This document shows, one piece after another, positions 25,584 to 32,849 of a stretch of DNA of 64,000 nucleotides (position 1 is the first letter of the stretch; each line of letters begins with the position of its first letter). Made by a program: the position numbers and the translations under genes. Source of the stretch: JBKECY01 sp047975025. Lineage in GTDB: Bacteria > Bacillota > Clostridia > Lachnospirales > Lachnospiraceae. The stretch covers positions 1 to 64,000 of the forward strand of contig JBKECY010000037.1 in assembly GCA_047975025.1 (NCBI GenBank), read 5' to 3'. The notes below the pieces were generated by a model. That model did not search any database and was not told the DNA's origin. It was given only the letters and a program-made list of their open reading frames with translations.

Positions 25584-26632
25584 GCAGTCTGCTCCTTTTT
25601 TCTGCGAAAGACAACAGTTCTTTGTATGTAAAAGCTTAAAACGAAGAGGGAGGTATCTACGATGATTTTAATCAGAACCACCCATGGGAATACCTCAGAG
25701 AACATTTTGACCAACAGCCAGCTCAAAAGCAGCTGTGAGACGAACAGGATGCCGTAGCGTAAGCTTTCCTGCGAGGCTCCGGCTTTGGAATGAAACACGA
25801 TTCGCCGGTTCAAATTGAAATTCAGTATACCACTGCAGATGCGGGCAAGTGCGGTAGCCAGCAGCAGTCCAAATGCGGCGTTGGCAGATAAGAAGGTATA
25901 GAGTATGGCAAAAAGCGTAATATCTGCCAGGGCACTGCAAATAGAACTTGCGGCAAATGTCAGAAACGGGCGGTATACCAGATAAGAGTCTTTTAGCACC
26001 CTGAAATGAGAATGTTTATTCTTCCCGAAATACAGGGTCTGAATGGGAATTCGCAGTAACGTTACCTTTAGCTCAGGGATCTCCATCAGCATATTCATCT
26101 CATAGTCAAACCGCTCCCCCTTTAGTTGTATGAGTTCAGGCAGCGAGGTTTGCGGGATACCACGAAGCCCTGTCTGCGTATCTACATGCCATAACCCGGT
26201 CGAAAGCCCATAGACAGTCGAGGTGATTCGGTTCCCGAACCGACTCTTAAAAGGCACATCTGGTGCTGTAAAGTCCCGACTTCCCAAAACCAGAGTATTG
26301 GCAGAGGCGTCCAAAGCCTCGGCGATGGTCAGGATATCTATGACAGCATGCTGACCGTCGCAGTCGGCGGTAACGATTCCCAGACTGGACGGGAAGTGTT
26401 CCAGCTGGTATTTCATGGCTGTTTTTAAAGCCGCACCCTTTCCCCGGTTGGCCGAATGCTCCAGCAGCACCACGCCCATCTGTGCAATACTGTTGAAAAT
26501 GGAAGCGTAGGCAGGACCGGAACCATCATTTACAATGAGGATTACCCGATCGGTCGCTTCGATCAGCCGGTGCACCAAAGAGATAAATTGTTCATGTGGT
26601 TCATAGGCGGGGATCACAATAGTTGATTTCAT
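25580..26632 (-). CDS. GT2 glycosyltransferase fused to GtrA-like membrane domain
   Basis: A 350-residue fusion. Residues 1-225 are a DPM-like GT2 domain (STIVIPAYEP, LIVNDGSG, SANRGKGAALKTA, TADCDGQH, a QTGLRGIP acceptor loop). Residues about 230-345 hold four transmembrane helices of the GtrA type (LARICSGILNFNLNRRIVF, SFYIQRTVVF). Such proteins transfer a sugar to polyprenyl phosphate and help flip it. It is the first gene of the minus-strand operon with the NAGPA protein and a small membrane protein, and has an AGGAGATG ribosome binding site. Confidence 0.88.
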   Translation of the reverse strand: MKSTIVIPAYEPHEQFISLVHRLIEATDRVILIVNDGSGPAYASIFNSIAQMGVVLLEHSANRGKGAALKTAMKYQLEHFPSSLGIVTADCDGQHAVIDILTIAEALDASANTLVLGSRDFTAPDVPFKSRFGNRITSTVYGLSTGLWHVDTQTGLRGIPQTSLPELIQLKGERFDYEMNMLMEIPELKVTLLRIPIQTLYFGKNKHSHFRVLKDSYLVYRPFLTFAASSICSALADITLFAILYTFLSANAAFGLLLATALARICSGILNFNLNRRIVFHSKAGASQESLRYGILFVSQLLLSWLLVKMFSEVFPWVVLIKIIVDTSLFVLSFYIQRTVVFRRKKEQTA

Positions 26633-26775
26633 ACAGCTTCATCTCCTTTCTCCTGATGTACTGTGTGTTGAAATCAACTATAAGGGATGTTTCTGAAGTT
26701 GACCTGAAATATATATGAATAATTCTGAATTTGACGCTGAGGGCAGCAAGCGCTTATTCTTTTGCTGCAAAGTTC

Positions 26776-26817
26776 AAAAAAAGCAGCACCTCAGGATTTG
26801 CATCCATAGGTGCTGCT
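26776..26817 (-). terminator. Intrinsic terminator of the ferredoxin gene
   Basis: Perfect 10-bp inverted repeat AGCAGCACCT (26782-26791) / AGGTGCTGCT (26808-26817). On the minus strand it is followed by seven T residues. Confidence 0.85.
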
Positions 26818-26838
26818 TAGCATTGCAAACGATACATA

Positions 26839-27039
<201 letters not shown>

Positions 27040-27124
27040 CTACAGCTATTGTAGTTAATGATAATTTTATACCATATAGGTTTATATTACAAGTACAATT
27101 TCGTAAACAATCTATGGCCTAATG

Positions 27125-27153
27125 TTGAAAAAAAAGGAATAATAGAATATAAT
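27125..27153 (+). promoter_or_regulatory. Promoter of the DD-carboxypeptidase gene
   Basis: TTGAAA (27125-27130), 17 bp, TATAAT (27148-27153), 41 bases before the start codon. Confidence 0.8.
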
Positions 27154-27193
27154 TGTAGCTGGAGTATACACAATTGAAATAAGGGAGACAACC

Positions 27194-28471
27194 ATGCTTT
27201 TAAGAAAAAGAAAGACAATACTGGCATTATGTATGCTGCTTATCCTGCTGTTAACGAGCCGGGTAACAGATGTTAAGGCAGCTGTGAATAACGGTGAAGT
27301 ATATCCGGTGGCGACAAATGCAATTGAGGGATGGCCGCAGGGACCGGAGATCACTTCGGAAACAGGTGTTGTCATGGAAGTAGAACCAGGTGCTGTGGTC
27401 TATGATAAGGGAATGAATGAAGCTCGTTACCCTGCCAGCATTACCAAAATACTGACCACACTTCTGGCGCTTGAGAACAGCAGTCTGACAGATGTAGTGA
27501 CATTCACAGAGACCGGACTGCATGATATGGCTCTGGGGACAAATGTCGGCATGCAGGTAGGAGAGCAGTTGACAATGGAGCAATGTCTCTACCTGATTAT
27601 GATACAATCAGCGAATGAAGTATCAACGCAGGTGGCGGAATTTGTTGGGGGAACGGAAGCCAATTTTATCGATATGATGAATGCTAAAGCAGCGGAGCTG
27701 GGATGCACCAACACACATTTTTCCAATGCCAATGGTCTGCCTGCGGATGACCACTATTCTACGGCCTACGATATGGCACTGATTTATCGCGAAGCCCTAA
27801 AAAATGAAGAATTCAGAAAAATATCCTCCACACTTTCCTATACCGTAGGACCGACCAACATGAATGCACAGTCGAGGACGGTAACAAGCCATCATGCAGC
27901 ACTGGTTCCGAATACGCTGGAATATTATGAGGGATGCTTTGGGGGCAAGACGGGCTACACAGATGCTGCAAAGCGTACGCTGGTGACCGGTGCCTGCCGT
28001 AATGATATTGAATATATTGTTGTACTGATGCGGGCAGAGATCGCGCCGATCTATGCTGAAACATCGCAATTGTTTGATTATGCCTTCTCCAATTTTCTAA
28101 AGACAGATCTTGAGGGAGGTGCGGTGGTGTATCCGAATACCCTTACGGTAGATGCGCTGCAGACGAAGACAGAAGAAACAGAAGACCAGGAAACCACGCA
28201 ATATTTTTATCAGGATCACTTTTTGGGGCAAAGCGTTGTAGAAACATCGGTACAGCAACAGACAACTGGTACAGACGATACAACACAGGGGGCGGCAGAT
28301 ACCACAGAACTACAGACGCAGGAGCAGCCACAGACGCAGAGTAATTTTGGTACGATTCTGATGGTTCTTTTGATCGTAGTGGGAGTCCTGCTTCTATTCT
28401 TCATTATATGGACGATTTTGCGCATTCGCAAGAAGAACAGACGGCGGAGAAGAAGACAGAAACTGTACTAA
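27194..28471 (+). CDS. D-alanyl-D-alanine carboxypeptidase (S11, DacF-like) with C-terminal TM anchor
   Basis: A 425-residue secreted penicillin-binding protein. A signal sequence (about 1-30) precedes the three active-site motifs: SITK (SxxK, in RYPASITKIL), SAN (IQSANEVS) and KTG (FGGKTGYTD). It trims terminal D-Ala from peptidoglycan stem peptides. Unlike PBP5-type enzymes with an amphipathic tail, it ends with a Thr/Gln-rich linker (about 325-385), one transmembrane helix and a very basic tail. It would thus be anchored through a C-terminal helix with the catalytic domain outside. Confidence 0.92.
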   Translation: MLLRKRKTILALCMLLILLLTSRVTDVKAAVNNGEVYPVATNAIEGWPQGPEITSETGVVMEVEPGAVVYDKGMNEARYPASITKILTTLLALENSSLTDVVTFTETGLHDMALGTNVGMQVGEQLTMEQCLYLIMIQSANEVSTQVAEFVGGTEANFIDMMNAKAAELGCTNTHFSNANGLPADDHYSTAYDMALIYREALKNEEFRKISSTLSYTVGPTNMNAQSRTVTSHHAALVPNTLEYYEGCFGGKTGYTDAAKRTLVTGACRNDIEYIVVLMRAEIAPIYAETSQLFDYAFSNFLKTDLEGGAVVYPNTLTVDALQTKTEETEDQETTQYFYQDHFLGQSVVETSVQQQTTGTDDTTQGAADTTELQTQEQPQTQSNFGTILMVLLIVVGVLLLFFIIWTILRIRKKNRRRRRRQKLY

Positions 28472-28498
28472 ATTAATAAATATTTCATGAAATATGAG

Positions 28499-28527
28499 TT
28501 GAATAATACCAAAAAAGATGGTATAGT
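28499..28527 (+). promoter_or_regulatory. Promoter of the DUF1858 gene
   Basis: TTGAAT (28499-28504), 17 bp, TATAGT (28522-28527), about 75 bases upstream of the start codon. Confidence 0.65.
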
Positions 28528-28601
28528 GAGTTCAAAGTCAATAGAGCAATCAATTGCTTTGGCAAATATACAAGGGTAATCAGAACAAAGGAGGAACTGT
28601 T

Positions 28602-28808
28602 ATGGCACAGATTTCAAAAGATATGTTAATTGGAGAATTACTTCAGGTAGACGCAAATATAGCAACTATTTTGATGAGAGCAGGGATGCACTGCCTGGGA
28701 TGCCCATCAGCACAAGGAGAATCTCTCGAAGAAGCTGCTATGGTACATGGAATTGATGCTTCTGTATTAGAGAAGCAGATCAATGATTTTCTTTCAGCTA
28801 AAGTGTGA
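28602..28808 (+). CDS. DUF1858 domain protein
   Basis: A 68-residue protein matching the DUF1858 pattern: [27 protein letters not shown] helix, then [19 protein letters not shown] with a CxxC and a C-terminal helix. These small proteins occur in anaerobes beside redox genes and in fusions with hybrid-cluster or ScdA/RIC-like domains. The exact role is not established. The start is ATG 28602 after AAAGGAGG; an upstream in-frame extension contains that site. The gene stands alone with its own promoter and a bidirectional terminator behind it. Confidence 0.88.
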   Translation: MAQISKDMLIGELLQVDANIATILMRAGMHCLGCPSAQGESLEEAAMVHGIDASVLEKQINDFLSAKV

Positions 28809-28864
28809 AACTAATTTAGATGAAGTGAATATGTGATGAAGGAGCTTACAAAATTCTCCTGAGC

Positions 28865-28917
28865 ACAGACAAAAGAAAACCTTCCGGGTGCACCCGGAAG
28901 GATTTCTTTTGTCTGTG
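28865..28917. terminator. Bidirectional terminator between DUF1858 and mecA genes
   Basis: A very long inverted repeat centred on 28890/28891. The core CCTTCCGGGTG/CACCCGGAAGG (28880-28901) is fully palindromic. The flanks ACAGACAAAAGAAA and TTTCTTTTGTCTGT extend it to about 50 bases. A- and T-rich arms allow termination of both converging genes. Confidence 0.88.
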
Positions 28918-28919
28918 TT

Positions 28920-29651
28920 TTACATAGAAACCAATTTTTGCAGGGCTTTACGTGAAATAATTGTCTCATCATGCTCTCTTAAATGTGCCTCGCCCGAATA
29001 GGTAAACGCAACACCTGATCCATATTCGGAAAGAATGTTGCACACTTTGTTGAACTCTTCAGCAGTAAATGCTGACTGATGTATAACTAAAGAATAAGTT
29101 CCGTCTTTTTTGCGTTTATACAGTGAATTCAAACCAGTAAAGTAGCCGCTTAATCCGCGTGCTGCTTTGAATACACTATCTAAATCCGGGAAGTTGTATA
29201 TACGAACCAGATTCACATCGGGCTCTTCCACCGGAGCAGTCGTCTGTGGCGATTCTTCCTTGGAAAGTTTGCCTTTGTTCTTAGCGTCGTATAATTTCTG
29301 GAACACGTTGATGATGCTGTCTGCTCCGTCAACCTGTGCCTTTTCATCACTGCCGGATGTACTGTTCGGCGCAAATTTCGAAAATCTTGTATCTAATTCT
29401 TCCGGATCATCTACTTTTGTAATGATCAGAATAATGCTTTCCGTATTTACCGGAATAGCCTCTATCATAAGTGGGATATTATCCGCTTCAAATCCAAACT
29501 CTGAATTCGCTTGTTTCATCATATCGTGAAACAGCTGCTTTGCTTTATCACTTCCATAAGCCAGTTCGCTTAGATTAATCTGGTGCGTAACTAAGTCCTC
29601 GCGAGTAAGGGTACAGCGTATTTGATTATCACTTATTTTTTCTATTTTCAT
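28920..29651 (-). CDS. mecA: MecA-family adaptor protein
   Basis: A 243-residue protein of the MecA/NegCompReg family. The N-terminal domain (MKIEKISDNQIRCTLTREDL, MMKQANSEFGFEAD) binds substrates. An acidic linker (about 100-140) leads to a C-terminal domain (VRIYNFPDLDSVFKAARGL, YKRKKDGTYSLVIH, LSEYGSG) that binds ClpC. MecA hands proteins to ClpCP for degradation. In a Clostridium-type genome the role is likely general proteolysis rather than competence. It ends at the bidirectional terminator. Confidence 0.9.
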   Translation of the reverse strand: MKIEKISDNQIRCTLTREDLVTHQINLSELAYGSDKAKQLFHDMMKQANSEFGFEADNIPLMIEAIPVNTESIILIITKVDDPEELDTRFSKFAPNSTSGSDEKAQVDGADSIINVFQKLYDAKNKGKLSKEESPQTTAPVEEPDVNLVRIYNFPDLDSVFKAARGLSGYFTGLNSLYKRKKDGTYSLVIHQSAFTAEEFNKVCNILSEYGSGVAFTYSGEAHLREHDETIISRKALQKLVSM

Positions 29652-29787
29652 ACTAACACCCCTTTCCAGTCCCTGACCTGATACTATTAATTGTTCTATG
29701 TAAATTCATTATATACTATTCTTATTCCTTATGTAAAGCAGTTAAGAAAAAATTCATTATTTATAGAAATTATACATAATTATTGTC

Positions 29788-30001
29788 TTGAAATGTGAGA
29801 ATCCATCCGTTATAATACCGATAGGAAGAGGCAGTATTGTTTGATTTATGCTGATTATTAACGTACACTCTTTTACAGAACAATTCTTTGCAGCGCTTCT
29901 GCTGCAGAAAATCCCCCGTAACGATCAAAACTATACAAACAGTACAAAATTTTCCTGAATCTATGTGGTGTTCCTAAATAAAGAGGAAAGGAGGAGCTGT
30001 T
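29788..30001 (+). promoter_or_regulatory. Promoter and long 5' leader of a small-protein gene
   Basis: TTGAAA (29788-29793), 17 bp, TATAAT (29811-29816) is a strong promoter pointing right. The leader is about 180 nt long, with a hairpin TGCAGC/GCTGCA near 29890-29907 and an AAAGGAGG site at 29987-29994. No canonical start follows that site. The rest of the 29652-30001 interval shows no gene. Confidence 0.65.
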
Positions 30002-30220
30002 ATATCGCGTAAAAAGAAAAAAACGGACGAGCTGCATCACGAACTCGAACTGTATGAAGCCGGAGGTGTGACGCTATGGCTTGACGGCCGGCCGCGCAGA
30101 TCTGCCAAGCTTGTAAAGCTTCTGCAGGTGCGGGAAGACGGAAATTATATGCGGGCCTATGTCCATAATGGGAAAGGAGAATTAGAGCGCATCATTTTTG
30201 ATTTTGTCAAAGTAAAATAG
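30002..30220 (+). CDS. Small basic protein, apparent AUA start codon, unknown function
   Basis: An open frame of 72 codons follows AAAGGAGG by about seven bases. It encodes ATA-SRKKKKTDELHHELELY, then GGVTLWLDGRPRRSAKLV and an ending ELERIIFDFVKVK, which looks like a real small folded protein. The codon at the expected start is ATA. There is no ATG, GTG or TTG between it and the upstream in-frame stop at 29975, and the first later candidate is GTG 30068, whose GGAG is too close. Either translation starts on AUA or an ATG has mutated (or is a sequencing error). It has its own promoter and terminator. I do not recognise the family. Confidence 0.6.
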   Translation: MSRKKKKTDELHHELELYEAGGVTLWLDGRPRRSAKLVKLLQVREDGNYMRAYVHNGKGELERIIFDFVKVK

Positions 30221-30229
30221 TGAAAAACT

Positions 30230-30280
30230 CCCTGAAGATGACAAGGTTCTGCCAATACAACCGGATTCAGGGGGGTTTTT
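30230..30280 (+). terminator. Intrinsic terminator after the small AUA-start gene
   Basis: CCCTGAA (30230-30236) pairs with TTCAGGG (30266-30272), followed by GGG and five T. The loop is long (29 nt). Confidence 0.7.
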
Positions 30281-30352
30281 GTGTGAAAAGTTTAAATTTA
30301 CTAATGACGAATATAAAAATTATGTTATAATGGTACACAATGGAGGTTATGT

Positions 30353-32047
30353 ATGGGGAGAATTGGCAATAAAGGGAGAAGAGTGATTCTGCGAATCACA
30401 GTTGCGCTGTTTGTAATGTTGGTCATCATTATAGCATTTATTGTGCAACGCTACACTCCTACGAAAGCACAGATGGATCTGACGGAATATTATGGTACGC
30501 ACGAGGTGACGAAGACACCTGTAATTATAGATGAACAGATAGTAGATTCAGACTTTTTTATTGAGGAAGATACAGTATATCTGCTGGCGGATACAGTCAG
30601 CGGCATGGTCAATGACGAGTTTTATTATGACGAGGGGAACGGGCAAATGCTGTATACCACGCCTACTTCAGTTGCAGAAATTCAGGCAGACACCATGAGC
30701 GTTGTCATTGATGATGAAACTTACGAGAGTGCTACGGCACTGCTGCTTTTTAAGGACAGTACGCCGTACCTGAATATGGAATTTGTCAAAGCCTATACGG
30801 ATATAGAGTATCATACGGAGGCCTCTCCGGATCGTCTGGTCATAGATGCTGTGTGGACAGATGTACAGACGGCGACAGCCAAAAAAGAAGCACAGGTTCG
30901 CTATAAGGCTGGAATAAAAAGCCCAATACTCGTGACACTTGAAAGCGGTACTGCCGTTCGGGTTCTAGATAAGCTTGACTCCTGGTATCAGGTCAGAACC
31001 GAGAGCGGTGTGCTGGGATATGTGGATCAAAAGCAGATCACTTCTCCTCAGGAGGAGGTATATGACCGCAGTTTTACAGCACCGGAATTTACGAACATCT
31101 CATTGGATACCCCGGTTATTATGGCATGGCATCAGGTGACGAATCCGGATGGAAACGCGGCGTTTGCGCAGACCGTAGAGCAGGCACAAGGACTCAATGT
31201 CATATCTCCTACGTGGTTCTCGGTTCTGAACAATCAGGGAGAAATTTCCTCTCTGGTCTCTGCCGACTATGTTGCACAGGCACATCAGCGCGGAATTCAG
31301 GTGTGGGGTCTGATTGACAACTTCAGTACAGACGTAGATACACAGGTGCTTCTGGCAAGCACACAGGCGAGAAATGCAATTATCACAGCCTTGATGGCAC
31401 AGGCTCAGGCCAATGATCTTGATGGCATTAATCTTGATTTCGAGTCCATCCCGGAGGAGGCCGGAACAGATTTTGTCCAGTTCGTCAGAGAATTGTCAGC
31501 GGCATGCCGTACGAACGGCCTTGTGTTCTCCATAGATAATCTGGTTCCAGCCTCGTTTACCGAGCATTATGCAAGGGAAGTACAGGGGAAAGTGGCAGAT
31601 TATGTAGTGGTCATGGGGTATGATGAATATTATTCTGGTTCTGAGAGTGCAGGTTCTGTTGCTTCTTTATCATGGGCCGAAGAGGGATTGGCGAATACAA
31701 TTGCCGCTGTGCCTAAAGAAAAAGTGATTTTTGGTATACCTTTTTATACAAGATTGTGGAAAACGACCAGTGGTGTGTTGACCAGCGAAGCTATATCGAT
31801 GAGCCGAGCTGCTGAACTGATAAGTGATAAGCAGGATGTTACATTTTTCGACAGTGATGCCGGACAAAATTATGCCGAGTGGGAAGACGGCAGTGATTTT
31901 TACCAGGTATGGATGGAGGATGAAACTTCTGTCAAAGAAAGAGTGGATTTGGCACAAGAGTATGAGGCAGCAGGAATAGGGGCTTGGAAGATAGGTCTTG
32001 AGACCGATGGGGTATGGTCGATTATTACTGATACAATGGCAGACTAG
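30353..32047 (+). CDS. Membrane-anchored SH3-domain, GH18-family glycosidase
   Basis: A 564-residue protein. One transmembrane helix (about 12-32) is followed by a copper-amine-oxidase-like/stalk region and an SH3-type domain (about 185-225, ILVTLESGTAVRVLDKLDSWYQVR). A GH18 barrel (about 245-560) follows with the catalytic motif DGINLDFESIPEE (DxxDxE type) and VMGYDEYYSG. The closest known style is the YaaH/YdhD spore-cortex or wall-active group, which cleaves N-acetylglucosaminyl bonds. It starts a close-packed run with DivIVA-like and DUF2298 genes, suggesting an envelope role. Confidence 0.85.
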   Translation: MGRIGNKGRRVILRITVALFVMLVIIIAFIVQRYTPTKAQMDLTEYYGTHEVTKTPVIIDEQIVDSDFFIEEDTVYLLADTVSGMVNDEFYYDEGNGQMLYTTPTSVAEIQADTMSVVIDDETYESATALLLFKDSTPYLNMEFVKAYTDIEYHTEASPDRLVIDAVWTDVQTATAKKEAQVRYKAGIKSPILVTLESGTAVRVLDKLDSWYQVRTESGVLGYVDQKQITSPQEEVYDRSFTAPEFTNISLDTPVIMAWHQVTNPDGNAAFAQTVEQAQGLNVISPTWFSVLNNQGEISSLVSADYVAQAHQRGIQVWGLIDNFSTDVDTQVLLASTQARNAIITALMAQAQANDLDGINLDFESIPEEAGTDFVQFVRELSAACRTNGLVFSIDNLVPASFTEHYAREVQGKVADYVVVMGYDEYYSGSESAGSVASLSWAEEGLANTIAAVPKEKVIFGIPFYTRLWKTTSGVLTSEAISMSRAAELISDKQDVTFFDSDAGQNYAEWEDGSDFYQVWMEDETSVKERVDLAQEYEAAGIGAWKIGLETDGVWSIITDTMAD

Positions 32048-32080
32048 CGTGATAAAGTGTTGGAGAAAGGGGATCAGAGT

Positions 32081-32815
32081 ATGGCTGAGTTTTATGAGTT
32101 CAAAACAACGATAATGGGGGGCTTTGACAAGGATGATGTGCAGGAAAAATTCAAAGTCGCTATGGAAGAATCAACTGAAGCACAGAACAAACTTCGCAAA
32201 GAAATCGAAGACCGCGATGAGAAAATCGCACAGTTAAAGAAACGAATCGAACTTAAGGAACTGCAGCAGGAAAGACTCGAGGCTGAAATTCAGGACAAAT
32301 ACAAAAAATACGTAGATAAATATGATAGTATCGGCCGTCTGGTTTTCGATGCTCAGGTCAAAGCGGATGCAATTGTTGATGAGGCCAAGAACCGGGGACG
32401 GGAGATTATTGCGAAAGCAGAAGTTGATGCGCTGACCAGAGTCAACAGTGTGCAGAACAATATAGATGACCAGCTGCAGGATGGAAAGCGCAAGTATGTG
32501 GCCATCCAGGAGGAAATTGATCAGATTGTAGAACTTGTCAATCAGGCGCAGATCCGCTTCATGGAATCCTATCGTGAGATTCATGGTATTGTACGGGATA
32601 TGCCGGAATTCATCCAGAAGATTGAGGATGAAGAAGCAGAAGCGCCCGAGGAGGCTCCTTTCTTAAGCCATCTGCATGAAGAAGAATTTTCTGATGAACG
32701 ATATGAGGAAGATTCCGATACTGTGGATGAGGATGATGAGCTGGATGAAGATGAAGACAGAGAATTAATGAAGGCAGTGGAAGCTTTTCTGGATGAAGAT
32801 GAAGAAATAGAATAG
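32081..32815 (+). CDS. DivIVA-like coiled-coil protein with acidic tail
   Basis: A 244-residue protein predicted to be almost entirely helical. The opening MAEFYEFKTTIMGGFDKDDVQ resembles DivIVA/GpsB membrane-targeting starts. A long coiled coil (about 25-185) follows, with VDEAKNRGREIIAKAE typical of DivIVA-family proteins. The last 45 residues are extremely Asp/Glu-rich. It may organise polar or septal envelope machinery. ATG 32081 is used because AAAGGGG precedes it; an upstream TTG extension contains that site. Confidence 0.75.
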   Translation: MAEFYEFKTTIMGGFDKDDVQEKFKVAMEESTEAQNKLRKEIEDRDEKIAQLKKRIELKELQQERLEAEIQDKYKKYVDKYDSIGRLVFDAQVKADAIVDEAKNRGREIIAKAEVDALTRVNSVQNNIDDQLQDGKRKYVAIQEEIDQIVELVNQAQIRFMESYREIHGIVRDMPEFIQKIEDEEAEAPEEAPFLSHLHEEEFSDERYEEDSDTVDEDDELDEDEDRELMKAVEAFLDEDEEIE

Positions 32816-32849
32816 TGTAGCTTACTACGAGGAGCATGGGGAGCACGTA

